Assembly: GCF_013266755.1 (NCBI RefSeq)
Contig: NZ_JABRWJ010000003.1
Span: 124,001-188,000 of the forward strand
Direction: 5' to 3'
Length of the DNA: 64,000 bases
Origin: Pseudaquabacterium terrae
GTDB taxonomy: Bacteria; Pseudomonadota; Gammaproteobacteria; Burkholderiales; Burkholderiaceae_C
This document shows, one piece after another, positions 42,297-52,256 of the stretch (within the stretch, counting starts at the first letter, position 1; every line of letters begins with the position of its first letter). The notes under the pieces were generated by a model. That model made no database searches. It saw only the letters and a program-made list of their open reading frames with translations, and had not been told where the DNA came from. The position numbers and the translations under genes are program-made.

Positions 42297-44087
42297 ATGT
42301 CGGTGCACGAAGACCAGTTGCGCGCCGCGCTGCGTGCCGTCGCCGCGGGTGCGCTGCCGCGCCGCCGCTTCATCGCCCAGCTGATCGCCGCCGGCGTGCC
42401 GCTGCCGCTGGCGGCGGCGCTGCTGGCGCAAGCCGGGCCGGCGCGGGCGCAGTCGCCCTTCGTCTACAAGCCGACGCGGCGCGGCGGCGGCGGCGTGCTG
42501 CGCATCCTGATGTGGCAGGGGCCGACCCACCTGAACCAGCACTTCGGCAGCGGCGCCAAGGACACCTTCGGCGCGCGCATGTTCTGCGAGCCGCTGGCGC
42601 GCTACGACCGCGAGGGCAACCTCGAAGCGCTGCTCGCGGCGGAGGTCCCGACGCTGGCCAACGGCGGCGTCGCGCGCGACGGACTCTCGGTGACCTGGAA
42701 GCTCAAGCGCGGCGTCACCTGGCACGACGGCGAACCGTTCACCGCCGACGACGTCGTGACGACCTGGGAGTTCACGCGCCATCCCGATACCGGCGCGTTC
42801 ACGTTCGGCACCTATGCCCCGGTGAAGCTGGTGCGCAAGCTCGACACCCACACCGTGCGGCTGGAGTTCGACAAGCCGACGCCGGCCTGGGCCGAAGCCT
42901 TCGTGCTCTCGGTCGTGCTGCCGCACAAGCACTTCGCGCCCTACATCGGCGCGAAGTCGCGCGACGCGCCGGCGAACTTCAAGCCGGTCGGCACCGGGCC
43001 CTATCGTTTCGTCGAGTTCCGCCCCGGCGACATGCTGCGCGGCGAGTTGAACCCGGCCTACCACCTGCCGAACCGCCCGCACTTCGATGCCTTCGAGATC
43101 AAGGGCGGCGGTGACGCCGTGTCGGCCGCGCGCGCGGTGATGCAGTCGGGCGACTACGACGTCGGCTGGAACCTGCAGGTCGAGGATGACGTGCTAACGC
43201 GCATCGAACGCGGCGGCCGCGGGCGCATGGACTTCGCGCCGGGCGGCGACATCGAGTACCTGCTGCTGAACCATGCCGACCCGTGGAAGGAGGTCGACGG
43301 CGAACGGTCGCACCCGTCGACGCGGCATCCGTTCCTGCTCGATCCGGCGGTGCGCGAAGCGCTGGCGCACCTGGTCGACCGCGACGCGATCCAGCGCGTC
43401 ATCTACGGCCGCGCCGGCGTGCCGACGTCGAACTTCCTGAACAACCCGGCGGCGTTCAACTCACGCCGCGCCGGTCCGGGCTTCGACCTGGCGAAGGCCA
43501 ATGCGCTGCTCGATGCCGGCGGCTGGGTGCGCGGCGGCGATGGCGTGCGCGCCAAGGGCGGGCAGCGGCTGAAGATGCTGTTCCAGACCTCCGCCAGCGC
43601 GCCGCGCCAGAAGACGCAGGCGATCATCAAGCACTCGGCGCAGGCCGCCGGCATCGAGATGGAGCTCAAGGCGGTGACGCCGGCGGTGTTCTTCGGCGGC
43701 GACATCGCCAATCCGGACACCAACACCAAGTTCTACGCCGACCTGCAGATGTTCACGGTGACGCGCGCCGGGCCCGACCCGGGGCGCTTCATGGAGCTGT
43801 TCTGCTCGTGGCTGGTGGCATCGAAGGCCAACAAGTGGAACGGCCGCAACATCACGCGCTGGCGCAACGACGACTACGACCGCACGTTCCGCGCCGCCGA
43901 GGGCGAGGTCGACCCCGTCAAGCGCGCGGCGCTGCTGATCCGCCTGAACGACATCGTCTGCAACGACCACGCCATCGTGCCGATCGTCGTGCGGCCGAAG
44001 CCGACGGCGCTGGCCAACTCGCTGCAGGCCTCGATCGGCGGCTGGGGCAGCGAGGCGGCCAGCGTGCACGACTGGTACCGCGGCTGA
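42297..44087 (+). CDS. Peptide/nickel-type ABC substrate-binding protein (SBP_bac_5)
   Basis: The 596-residue periplasmic protein starts with a twin-arginine-type signal (LPRRRFIAQLIAAGVPLPLA). Family-5 SBP motifs follow: LRILMWQGPTHLNQHFGSGA, WKLKRGVTWHDGEPFTADDV, GTGPYRFVEFRPGDMLRGEL, and RNITRWRNDDYDR. A GGAGG site just upstream favours this ATG over one 12 codons earlier. No permease or ATPase genes are adjacent, and the next gene is convergent. Ligands in this family are oligopeptides, opines or metals; the ligand here cannot be told. Confidence 0.9.
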   Translation: MSVHEDQLRAALRAVAAGALPRRRFIAQLIAAGVPLPLAAALLAQAGPARAQSPFVYKPTRRGGGGVLRILMWQGPTHLNQHFGSGAKDTFGARMFCEPLARYDREGNLEALLAAEVPTLANGGVARDGLSVTWKLKRGVTWHDGEPFTADDVVTTWEFTRHPDTGAFTFGTYAPVKLVRKLDTHTVRLEFDKPTPAWAEAFVLSVVLPHKHFAPYIGAKSRDAPANFKPVGTGPYRFVEFRPGDMLRGELNPAYHLPNRPHFDAFEIKGGGDAVSAARAVMQSGDYDVGWNLQVEDDVLTRIERGGRGRMDFAPGGDIEYLLLNHADPWKEVDGERSHPSTRHPFLLDPAVREALAHLVDRDAIQRVIYGRAGVPTSNFLNNPAAFNSRRAGPGFDLAKANALLDAGGWVRGGDGVRAKGGQRLKMLFQTSASAPRQKTQAIIKHSAQAAGIEMELKAVTPAVFFGGDIANPDTNTKFYADLQMFTVTRAGPDPGRFMELFCSWLVASKANKWNGRNITRWRNDDYDRTFRAAEGEVDPVKRAALLIRLNDIVCNDHAIVPIVVRPKPTALANSLQASIGGWGSEAASVHDWYRG

Positions 44088-44154
44088 CGTGTCCGCTATT
44101 CGATGACCCGATCCGCACGCAGCAGGATGTCCGCGCCCGTTCTTGCGGCGCCAC

Positions 44155-44988
44155 CTACCTGGTGGCTTTGAGCGCTGCCTGACGAGACCGCTCCAGCAGC
44201 TTGGGCGCCTGCGCCAGTTCGGTCCACGCGGCGAATCGTTCGGTCGGCCCGTTCCAGCGCAGCACCTCGACGCTGTCGAACAGCGCAGCGTCGGTTCGCA
44301 GCGTCGCCAGCCGTTTGAAGAGCAGCGCCTGCTCCAGGCGCCCGCCCAGCAGTGCCGGTGGAAATGCCTCGATCGGACCGTGTTGATTCAGCAGGCGCGC
44401 CGCCCCGATCCGGCCGATCCCGGGGATTCCCGGATAACCGTCCGCTGCGTCGCCGACGAGCGCGAGCCAGTCCGCGATCAGCGCCGGCTCCACGCCGAAC
44501 TTTGCCTTCACCGCACTGGCGTCGCGAATGGCCTTCGCCTTCCGGTCGACCTGCACGACCCGGTCACCGACGACGCACTGGGCGAGGTCCTTGTCGGGCG
44601 TCCACAGGCATACCTTCTGCACCGCCGGATCGGCGGCTGCGAGCTTCGCCGCCGATGCCAACGCGTCGTCGGCCTCGAGCTCGGTCATCGGCCAGGCGGC
44701 CACGCCCATCGCGACCAGCCCTTCCTCCAGAGGGCGAAACTGCGCGAACAGCGCCGGGTCGATGCCCGCTCCGGTCTTGTAGCCGGGCCAGAGCGCATTG
44801 CGAAACGACTCGATGACGTGGTCGGTCGCCACCCCGAGGTGCGTTGCATCCTGCTCGATCATCTCGAGGATCGACTGCAGCACGCCCACCGCTGCATCCC
44901 AGCGGCGCCGTTTCGCTTCGGGTATGCGCTGCAGCCCGTAGAACTGCCGGAAGAGCTCGTAAGTGCCGTCGATCAGATGGACGATCAT
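44155..44988 (-). CDS. 5'-3' exonuclease (FEN/PIN-like)
   Basis: The 277-residue product matches stand-alone FEN-type nucleases. It has an N-terminal metal-site Asp (VHLIDGTYELF), the acidic cluster MTELEADDALASAA, the strand CLWTPDKDLAQCV and a helix-3-turn-helix DNA-binding motif (YPGIPGIGRIGAARLLNQHG). The size equals the exonuclease domain of DNA polymerase I without the polymerase. The ATG was chosen at the start of the conserved fold. It is divergent from the YciI-like gene with a 39-bp gap, so their promoters must overlap. Confidence 0.87.
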   Translation of the reverse strand: MIVHLIDGTYELFRQFYGLQRIPEAKRRRWDAAVGVLQSILEMIEQDATHLGVATDHVIESFRNALWPGYKTGAGIDPALFAQFRPLEEGLVAMGVAAWPMTELEADDALASAAKLAAADPAVQKVCLWTPDKDLAQCVVGDRVVQVDRKAKAIRDASAVKAKFGVEPALIADWLALVGDAADGYPGIPGIGRIGAARLLNQHGPIEAFPPALLGGRLEQALLFKRLATLRTDAALFDSVEVLRWNGPTERFAAWTELAQAPKLLERSRQAALKATR

Positions 44989-45027
44989 GGTCGAACGGGA
45001 AGGGATCCCGCACCCCGCTGCGCAATC

Positions 45028-45318
45028 ATGTTCATCGTCTTGCTCACCTATCAGAAGCCCTTGGCCGAGATCGATCGCCTGATGAGCAAACACGTGGCCT
45101 GGCTCAAGGGCCACTACGCCAGCGGCCTGTTCATCGCATCGGGACGCCGCGTGCCGCGCTCGGGCGGCGTGATTCTGGCCCGCTCAGGCAACGCCGATGC
45201 ACTGCGCGCCGCCATGCTCGACGACCCGTTCGTCGCCCACGACGCAGCGACGTTCGAGATCGTCGAGTTCACGCCGAGCATGACGGCGCCCGGGGCCGAG
45301 GTCTTCAAGCTGCTTTGA
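45028..45318 (+). CDS. YciI-like protein
   Basis: The 96-residue product has the YciI fold pattern: MFIVLLTYQKPLAEIDRLMS, HVAWLKGHYASGLFIASGRR, GGVILARSGNADALRAAMLD and DPFVAHDAATFEIVEFTPS. The His-Asp pair typical of the putative active site is present in PFVAHDAATFEI. Family members are small dimeric proteins of poorly known function related to muconolactone isomerase-like folds. It stands divergent to the exonuclease gene, and about 250 bp of sequence without a recognisable gene follow. Confidence 0.88.
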   Translation: MFIVLLTYQKPLAEIDRLMSKHVAWLKGHYASGLFIASGRRVPRSGGVILARSGNADALRAAMLDDPFVAHDAATFEIVEFTPSMTAPGAEVFKLL

Positions 45319-45565
45319 CGCGCCGGCCGTCACGGCCGGTCGACCTGATCAGCCTTCCCGCATCGCCTCGGTCCCCGGCACCGCGAATTCAGCCCGAATT
45401 CAGGCCGCTCTAAGGACGCCGCGCCGCGGCCATCTCGACACTGGCCATCGAGGTGCACCAGACGCTGCGCGCGAGGCGGGCGGCGCTTGCTGCACCCCCT
45501 CGCCGCCGCGCGTCGAAGGCTTTCAGCTCGCGTCGGTCCGCCCAACCGTCGACTTGGAGTCCCCC

Positions 45566-46900
45566 ATGAACCTGACCGCAGAAGTGATGGCCTGCGTCAA
45601 GCGTCATCCGACGCTGCACCGGTTGGCACTGAGGGCGTATTCGATGAAACATCCGCCGCCGTACCGGCGGGAGAACATGGAGTTCGAGTACGACGCCTGG
45701 GCCGGGATCTCGTCGCTGCAGAATCGAGTCGGGCGTCAGATCGGGGAGGACAACGCCGGCCCGCACCCCTACCGGCAGATCACGCAGAACCAATACGAGA
45801 CGTGCAAGTTCGCGGATTCGCGCCGCGGCCTGCAAATGAACGTCAGCAGCCTGCGGCTGATCATGCCGCACGCCAAGGACGGGTACCGGCTGACGACGGT
45901 GCTGCGCGACAGGTACATCGCGCACCGGCGCCTGCCCAGCCCGCGCTTCAACCTCGTCCAGGCCTACCTGTTCTCGAAGTTCTCGGTGGGCCTGCCGGCC
46001 TACCTGACGCGGCGCCGCGACCGGCCGGTTCACGAGGGCGAGCTCGGGCCGCTGGAGACGGCGTTCTACATGCTCGCCACGGCGCCTTTCATGCTCGTGC
46101 GGCAGACGATGACCCGCGGCGACATGACGTGCCTCGACCCGGCCCCGATGAGCGGGCAACGCCTCTACGAGCTGGCCGATGCGTCGGGCGTGCTGATCTC
46201 GCCGCGCGACTGTGTCTGCCCGGCCAGCGCCAGGCTGATCGGCGAGTTCTTCGACGTCATGATGAACGGCGGCTACGACGGCGACGTCGACTCGGTCGAG
46301 GTGCAGCGCGTGCTCGACCTGATCGGCGACTGGGATCGTTTCTATGCCTACATGCAGGCCTCGTCGCGCATCGAGCTGCTGGTCAAGCTCGGTCAGGCGT
46401 TGACGGCATCGGCGCTGCTCGCCCTGCACCGCGGCCGCATCGCCGAAGGCAGCGCGGTCGAGCCTGCGCTGCAGTCGGTGCTGGGCCAGGCGCTGCGGCG
46501 CAGCTACGTGACCCCGTCGCAGTGGCGCGACGAGGCGAGCATCCTGCATTGCATCCGGAAGGTCCTCGCTGCGCTGCTGCGCGAGCATGGCGACGTGCAG
46601 ACGCTGCAGGCGCTGCCGCCGATCGACGCCATCGCGTCGGCGGTCACCTCGTCGGCGCCGACGCCGGTCGCCACCGCCGAGCGCATTCGCCGAAGCACCG
46701 AGGTGATCCTGAACGCGTGCCGGCGCGACCTGCTGGCCGTGCAGCAGGCGCTCGGCCAGCCGCACCGGCGCAGCATCTCCGAGGGTGAGATGCTCGCGCG
46801 CATCGGCGGGCCCGACCTGGCCGCGCTGATCGACCGCCTGCGCGCGATGGACTGCCGGGTGCGGCGGACGCGCGACGCCGCGGTGCCCCTGCCGTGCTGA
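45566..46900 (+). CDS. Unknown 444-residue protein
   Basis: I do not recognise this family. The product is soluble and helical, without signal peptide. Arg, Leu and Ala predominate, with aromatic-rich segments near the N-terminus (YRQITQNQYETCKFADSRRG) and a Cys-containing motif (SPRDCVCPASARLIGEFFDV). The C-terminal 150 residues look like a coiled or helical bundle (TAERIRRSTEVILNACRRDL). The start is supported by GGAG 6 nt upstream of the ATG. It has no close partner on either side, and codon use agrees with a real chromosomal gene. An enzyme or regulator role cannot be assigned. Confidence 0.7.
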   Translation: MNLTAEVMACVKRHPTLHRLALRAYSMKHPPPYRRENMEFEYDAWAGISSLQNRVGRQIGEDNAGPHPYRQITQNQYETCKFADSRRGLQMNVSSLRLIMPHAKDGYRLTTVLRDRYIAHRRLPSPRFNLVQAYLFSKFSVGLPAYLTRRRDRPVHEGELGPLETAFYMLATAPFMLVRQTMTRGDMTCLDPAPMSGQRLYELADASGVLISPRDCVCPASARLIGEFFDVMMNGGYDGDVDSVEVQRVLDLIGDWDRFYAYMQASSRIELLVKLGQALTASALLALHRGRIAEGSAVEPALQSVLGQALRRSYVTPSQWRDEASILHCIRKVLAALLREHGDVQTLQALPPIDAIASAVTSSAPTPVATAERIRRSTEVILNACRRDLLAVQQALGQPHRRSISEGEMLARIGGPDLAALIDRLRAMDCRVRRTRDAAVPLPC

Positions 46901-47048
46901 CCGACCGCATGCGCGCGCGCTCGGGGGCGGCTGTCGCGGCGGATCCCGCCGAGGTGCGGGGGCCCCGCGGACAAACCCCGGCGCTATGATCGGCCGCACA
47001 CCTGCGCCGCTCGGGCGGCGTGCGTGCATCTACTCCGGGAGCCCGGCC

Positions 47049-47657
47049 ATGCTCGGTACGCACCTGCGCAGCTGGATCGCGCGTTTCACGCTCGCCGCCG
47101 CGGCCGCCGCCTCAGGCGTGCCGGCGCAGGCCGCCATCTACGTCGGCACCTTCGATCCGCTCGATTTCTTCGGCGTCGCCACGTTCTACGTCGACCCCGC
47201 CTGCCTCGCCTCGGATGGATTCAAGGCCAACGATGGCGCGCCGTGCTCGGTCAACTGGCTCTACGCGTCGGTCACGCTGACCGATCTTCCCGACACCGCC
47301 GACACGATCACGTTCACGTATGGCGCGTTCCTGCCGAGCACGACCGCCGTGACGGGCATCGACGTGCTGCTCGGCGAGCTGGCCGGAGTGGACTCCACGA
47401 TCATCGGCCCGGTGGTCATCGCCGGCGACCCGAACCCCGATTTCAACGGCGCCTTCTCGTTGAGTTTCAGCGGCGACGTGGTGACGCTGTTCAAGGGCGG
47501 GCTGGCGGTCGCCACGGCCGAAGCGGTGTTCCGCATTCCCGAGCCGGATGGCCTCGGATTGGCGCTGGTCGCTTTGGCCGCGCTGGCGGCGCTGGCCGCG
47601 CTCCGTGCACGCGGCGTCGTGGGGTCCGCGATCAGGTCGCGCCGCGCCCCGGCCTGA
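47049..47657 (+). CDS. PEP-CTERM sorted exported protein
   Basis: The 202-residue product has a signal peptide (RFTLAAAAAASGVPAQAA), a beta-rich middle, and a C-terminal PEP-CTERM tail: IPEP, a hydrophobic helix (LGLALVALAALAALAALRAR) and a basic end. Such proteins are processed by exosortase and usually end at the cell surface or in the extracellular matrix. A GGGAG site precedes the ATG. Its 3' end overlaps the convergent regulator gene by 26 bp. No exosortase gene lies in the window. Confidence 0.85.
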   Translation: MLGTHLRSWIARFTLAAAAAASGVPAQAAIYVGTFDPLDFFGVATFYVDPACLASDGFKANDGAPCSVNWLYASVTLTDLPDTADTITFTYGAFLPSTTAVTGIDVLLGELAGVDSTIIGPVVIAGDPNPDFNGAFSLSFSGDVVTLFKGGLAVATAEAVFRIPEPDGLGLALVALAALAALAALRARGVVGSAIRSRRAPA

Positions 47658-50226
47658 CGCCCGTCACGGCCTCGAGCGCCTGGCGCACGCCGTCATCGAG
47701 CCGCGCGCCCCGGCCCTGCAGCATCGCATCCTGGAAGTCGGCTTCGCCCAGCGTGCTCGCAGCCAGCGCCAGCGCGCCACGCAGCCGGCGCTCGGCGCGC
47801 GGCGTGCGCGTCAACGTCAGCCGCTCGCGCGCGGCGGAGGCCGTCGCATACAGGCGCACGGCGTGCCAGGTGTCCCCGGATGCCTGCGCCAGCGCGGCGA
47901 AGTCCTCGATGCACCCGACCATCTCGTGCTTCATGTCGAAGCCCCTGAACGCGCACATCGCCGCCTCGAGCTTGCCGCGAGCCTGCGCGGTGTCGCCGTC
48001 GGCGAGGTCGGTGCGCGCCAGGCAGCACAGCGAGATCGCCTCGTTGCGCTTGTCTGCGGCATCCCGGCAAACCGCCAACGATGCCGCGAAGCGCAGCCTC
48101 GCGCCGGCGACGTCGCCGCGGTCGAGCGCCAGCTCGCCCAACATGCGCTCGCACTCGCTGCGGACTTCGGCGTGGTCGATCTCGCGCGCGATCGCCAGGC
48201 CGGCCTCGAAACGATCCTGCGCCAGGCGGTCGTCGTCGACGAACATCTCGATCTGGCCGAGGTGAAGCAGGCCGATCGCCTCGCCGATCCGGTCGCCGAT
48301 CTCGCGAAATATCGCCAGCGCGGCTTCCTCGCCTTCGCGCGCAAGGACCGCGTCGCCCTCCTGCAGCCGAACCAGCGCCAGCGTCGACAAGGTCGCCGCG
48401 GTTTCGACGGGATTGCCGAAGCCGCGGCGCAGGGCCAGGCACGCCTGCAGCAGCCGCGCCGCCTCCGTGCACTCGCCCTGGTTCGCCGCGAGACCGGCGG
48501 CCACGTACAACGCGTGTGCATGGGCGACATCGGCGGCGCGCACGGCGGGCAGCTCGAGCGCGGCGTGGATCACCTTGCGCCCCTCGCCGACATGGCCGCG
48601 AAGCAGGCGGAACTTCAGCAGCGCGACCTCGAACTTCACCGCGATGATCGGGTCGACGCCGCCGGCGAGCGCGAAGGCGATGGCCCCGCGCAGGTTGTCG
48701 AGCTCGAGCTCGACGCGTTCGGTCCAGGCCCCCTGCTGCGGACCCCGAATGCCCTGGTTCGCCGCCTTGGCGACGGCGAGGAAGTGATGGCAGTGGCGCT
48801 GCGCAGTCGCTTCGACTTCACGTTCACCTTCAGCGCGCGCCGCGAGCTTGTCGCGCGCGTAGTCGCGCATCGTCTCGAGCATGCGATATCGGGTGGGGTC
48901 GCGCGTGTGGTCGCGCCACTGCGAACCTTGCGCGGCTTGCCCGGCCAGCACCAGCGACTTGTCGACGAGCGACGACAGCAGGTCGACGATGCCCTCGCGC
49001 GCCAGCGGTGCGTCGCCGCAGACGCCTTCAGCGGCGGCCAGGTCGAAACCGCCGGCGAACACGCTCAGGCGTTCGCACAGCACGCGTTCATCGGGCGGCA
49101 GCAGCTCGTAAGACCAGTCGAGCAGCGCGCGCATGGTGCGCTGGCGTTCGACCAGCACGCGGCCACCGTCGGTGAGCAGCTTGAAGCGGTCGCGCAGGCG
49201 GTGATTGATGTCGGCGATCGATAACGTGCGCATGCGCGCGGCGGCGAGCTCCAGCGCCAGCGGAATGCCTTCCAGGCGGGCGCAGAGCTCGGTGAGCAGC
49301 GGCATCTCGCGCGCGCCGGGCACGAAGTCGGGCTTGTGCAGCCGCGCGCGATCGATGAACAGCCGCACGGCGTCGCCCGGCTCGAGCGCGTCCGTGCCGA
49401 CCCCCGGCTCGACGCCCATCGGCAGCAGGGCATAGAGCTGCTCGCCGGGCACACGCAGCGGTTCGCGGCTCGTGGCGACGATGCGCAGGCCCGGCGCGGC
49501 GCGCAGCAGCGCATCGCACAGGCTCGCGCAGGCGCCGATCAGGTGCTCGCAGTTGTCGAGCACGATCAACAGGCTGCGCGCCTGCAGGTGCGCGCACAGC
49601 GTGCCCAACACCGGGCGCCCGGCCTCTTCCTGCACACCGAGCGCCTGCCCGACCTGATTCGCGACCAGCGACGGATCGCGCAGCGGCGCGAGATCGACGA
49701 AGCAGGCGCCCTCGGGGCCGGCGTCCACCGCATCGGCGGCCAGCCGCAGCGACAGGCGCGTCTTGCCGATGCCGCCCATGCCGACCAGCGTCAGCAGCCG
49801 CGACGAGCCGAGCAGCCGTGCGGCCTCGGCGATCTCGCGCTCGCGGCCGATGAACGACGTCAGCTGCAGCGGCAGGCGGCTCGGGCCCGATGTCGGCGCG
49901 GGACGCTCCGCCAGCCGCTGCGGCTGCAGCTCGAAGCGATAGCCGCGGCCGGTCACCGTGCTGATCGCGTCGGCACCGAGCAGGCGGCGCAACGCCGCGA
50001 TCTGCTGCTGCAGGTTGTTGTCCTCGACGACGAGCCTGGGCCACACCCGCTCGTACAGCTCGTCCTTCGTGACGAGGTGGTTGGCGCGCTCGACGAGTGC
50101 CAGCAGCACGTCGAACGCGCGTGGCGCGAGCACGGCCGGCTCCCCTCCGATCAGCAACCGGCGCTCGGCCGGCTGCAGCTCGAACTGGGCGAATCGATAG
50201 ACGCAGGCGCCAGCTTGCTCGGGCAT
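47632..50226 (-). CDS. Winged-helix transcriptional regulator with NB-ARC NTPase and TPR domain
   Basis: The 864-residue product starts with an OmpR-type winged helix (1-100: LLALVERANHLVTKDELYER, LRRLLGADAISTVTGRGYRF). An AAA/NB-ARC NTPase follows, with Walker A at 149-157 (GMGGIGKTR) and Walker B SLLIVLDNCEHLI. The last 350 residues are TPR-like. The family comprises large cytoplasmic activators thought to switch with ATP and a sensed ligand. It is divergent from the PaiB-like gene across about 210 bp, so that gene is a possible target. Confidence 0.88.
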   Translation of the reverse strand: MPEQAGACVYRFAQFELQPAERRLLIGGEPAVLAPRAFDVLLALVERANHLVTKDELYERVWPRLVVEDNNLQQQIAALRRLLGADAISTVTGRGYRFELQPQRLAERPAPTSGPSRLPLQLTSFIGREREIAEAARLLGSSRLLTLVGMGGIGKTRLSLRLAADAVDAGPEGACFVDLAPLRDPSLVANQVGQALGVQEEAGRPVLGTLCAHLQARSLLIVLDNCEHLIGACASLCDALLRAAPGLRIVATSREPLRVPGEQLYALLPMGVEPGVGTDALEPGDAVRLFIDRARLHKPDFVPGAREMPLLTELCARLEGIPLALELAAARMRTLSIADINHRLRDRFKLLTDGGRVLVERQRTMRALLDWSYELLPPDERVLCERLSVFAGGFDLAAAEGVCGDAPLAREGIVDLLSSLVDKSLVLAGQAAQGSQWRDHTRDPTRYRMLETMRDYARDKLAARAEGEREVEATAQRHCHHFLAVAKAANQGIRGPQQGAWTERVELELDNLRGAIAFALAGGVDPIIAVKFEVALLKFRLLRGHVGEGRKVIHAALELPAVRAADVAHAHALYVAAGLAANQGECTEAARLLQACLALRRGFGNPVETAATLSTLALVRLQEGDAVLAREGEEAALAIFREIGDRIGEAIGLLHLGQIEMFVDDDRLAQDRFEAGLAIAREIDHAEVRSECERMLGELALDRGDVAGARLRFAASLAVCRDAADKRNEAISLCCLARTDLADGDTAQARGKLEAAMCAFRGFDMKHEMVGCIEDFAALAQASGDTWHAVRLYATASAARERLTLTRTPRAERRLRGALALAASTLGEADFQDAMLQGRGARLDDGVRQALEAVTGVRPGRGAT

Positions 50227-50434
50227 GGGGGCGGCGCGGAACGGTCGCGCCGGCTCGCGGCAGTGTAGTCCGTGCCCCGGCCGCCCGGCGCCAGCGCCTT
50301 GCCGGCTGACCGCCCGGGCGCCGACCGCGCCCGATCCAAGGGCCGATAGCGGACGCCACGGATCCGGACCTGGCGTCTTCGAGCCGGGTCCGTATCATCG
50401 CGGCCCTCTTCGACGCAGGGCACGACCCACGCAC

Positions 50435-51103
50435 ATGAACACACCGGACATCTTCCGCCCGACCGCCGACAGCGAGATCGACCGCCTGGTCGCGGCCTAC
50501 CCGCTCGCGCTCGTCATCAGCGCCGCGGATGGCGACCTGCAGGCCTCGCCGCTGCCGCTCGTGCTGCAACGGGATTCAGCGGGGCCGGGCGTGCTGATCG
50601 GGCACTTCTCGCGCTTCAACCCGCAGCTGGCACTGGTGCGGCGCGAGCAGCGGGCGCTGGTCGCGTTCTCCGGTGCGCAGGGCTACATCTCGTCGTCGTG
50701 GCTGCGCGAGCGCAAGTACGCGCCGACCTGGAACTACCAGGCCGTGCACTTCAAAGTGGCGATCACGCTGGACGACCGCGCCAGCGCCGCACGCGAGGCG
50801 CTGGAGACCCTGATCCGCCATGCGGACGGCCCGTATCCCAACCCGTGGCAGATCGACGAGATGGGGCCACGCTTCGACCAGCTCGTCACCGCCATCGTGC
50901 CTTTCAAGGCGACCATCCTCGATACGCAGGTGCAGTTCAAGCTCGGACAGGGCGACCCGGACAGCGTGCTCGAAGACGGCATCGCCGGCCTGACGCGGTA
51001 CGGCCAGCTGGCGTTGGCCAACGCGATGCTGCGCCACCACGGAATGGCGCAGCAGGCCACGTCGACACTTAGCGCGCCGCCTTCGAGTACCACGCCTGAT
51101 TGA
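50435..51103 (+). CDS. PaiB-type FMN-binding split-barrel protein
   Basis: The 222-residue product matches the PaiB/FMN-binding family: PTADSEIDRLVAAYPLALVI, LIGHFSRFNPQLALVRREQR, GAQGYISSSWLRERKYAPTW and NYQAVHFKV. Members were named as repressors of protease and sporulation genes in Bacillus, but most are flavin-binding proteins of unknown role. Its 3' end overlaps the convergent MBL-fold gene by 35 bp. It is divergent from the winged-helix NTPase regulator, which may control it. Confidence 0.9.
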   Translation: MNTPDIFRPTADSEIDRLVAAYPLALVISAADGDLQASPLPLVLQRDSAGPGVLIGHFSRFNPQLALVRREQRALVAFSGAQGYISSSWLRERKYAPTWNYQAVHFKVAITLDDRASAAREALETLIRHADGPYPNPWQIDEMGPRFDQLVTAIVPFKATILDTQVQFKLGQGDPDSVLEDGIAGLTRYGQLALANAMLRHHGMAQQATSTLSAPPSSTTPD

Positions 51104-52178
51104 CGAACGGTGCGCCCACCTCGAACTTTTCGCCCGGCCGGGGCGTCACGATCTGAACGCCCTGCGCCTTGGCCGCCTTCACGGCGCGAACCATCGGCTC
51201 GTCCCATGCGTGGTAGGCCAGGTTGAAGGTTCCCCAGTGCACTGGCAGCAAGGTGCCCGCATCCAGGTCGCGGTGCGCCTGGATCGCGGACTCCGGGCTC
51301 ATGTGGATGTCGAGCCAGGTGTCCCCGTAGGCACCGATCTTGATCATCGACAGCTGCGGCGCGCCGAGCCGCTCGCGCACCGCCTTGAAGTGATCCGCAT
51401 AGCCCGTGTCGCCACTGAAGTAGGCGGAGTGGTTCGGGCCTTTCAGCAGCCACGACGCCCACAGCGTCGAGTTGTTCATGCTCTTGCGACCCGAGTAGTG
51501 ACGCGCCGGGGTGCAATGGATCGTGACGCCGCGCACCTGCGCCGAGTCCCACCAATCCATCTCGTGGATCTGCGCCGCCGGCACCTCCCAGCGCTCGAGG
51601 TGCGCGCCGATCCCGAGTCCGACGTAGAAATGCGTGCCGCCCCGGCCCAACGCCTGGACCGTGTCCATGTCGAGATGGTCGAAGTGGTCGTGCGAGATCA
51701 CGACGGCGTCGACGTTCTTCAGCTCGCCGATGGCGAGCGGCGCGGGATGCTGGCGGGCCGGCCCCGCGAACTGGAACGGCGATACACGTCTGGACAGCAC
51801 CGGGTCGGTGAGGATGCGCACGCCGTCGATCTCGAGCAACACACTCGCATGCCCGAGCCACCATGCCCGCAGGCCCGGCGCGACTGGGCGGCCCAGTTGT
51901 TCGGCCGGCAGCCGCACGACCGGCACCTCGAACTGCGGCTCACGCACTTCATCGCCGAAGTACGACTTCATCTCTCGGACGAATGAGAGATTGCTCTCGT
52001 AGGGCGGCGTGTTTTCGAAGCGCGTGCCATGGAACTGTTTCGACTGCCGCATGCGCTCGAGCCGAGCGCCTTCGGGCACGCCTCCGAACGACGGCAGTCG
52101 GACCACGAGCCAGGCCCCGACCGCCAGTGCCGCGGCAAGTGACAGCAACCACACGACCACCTTCTTGCGGGTCTTCAT
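51069..52178 (-). CDS. Membrane-anchored MBL-fold hydrolase (NAPE-PLD/UlaG-like)
   Basis: The 369-residue product begins with a hydrophobic anchor (KKVVVWLLSLAAALAVGAWL). A metallo-beta-lactamase fold follows with motif VVISHDHFDHLDMDTV, a first strand WWLGHASVLLEIDGVRILTD, a metal His in CTPARHYSGR, Asp in AYFSGDTGYADHF, and a final LLPVHWGTFNLAYHAWDEP. This is the pattern of bacterial NAPE-PLD-like proteins that hydrolyse phosphodiester or lactone bonds, probably in the periplasm. It has no obvious operon partner. Confidence 0.87.
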   Translation of the reverse strand: MKTRKKVVVWLLSLAAALAVGAWLVVRLPSFGGVPEGARLERMRQSKQFHGTRFENTPPYESNLSFVREMKSYFGDEVREPQFEVPVVRLPAEQLGRPVAPGLRAWWLGHASVLLEIDGVRILTDPVLSRRVSPFQFAGPARQHPAPLAIGELKNVDAVVISHDHFDHLDMDTVQALGRGGTHFYVGLGIGAHLERWEVPAAQIHEMDWWDSAQVRGVTIHCTPARHYSGRKSMNNSTLWASWLLKGPNHSAYFSGDTGYADHFKAVRERLGAPQLSMIKIGAYGDTWLDIHMSPESAIQAHRDLDAGTLLPVHWGTFNLAYHAWDEPMVRAVKAAKAQGVQIVTPRPGEKFEVGAPFVNQAWYSKAAR

Positions 52179-52256
52179 GCAGGGCTCCGAACACGCGCCT
52201 GATGCTACCGAAGCCGCAGCGGCATAGCGGCATCCGACGCGTCAGCGCGGGTTGGT

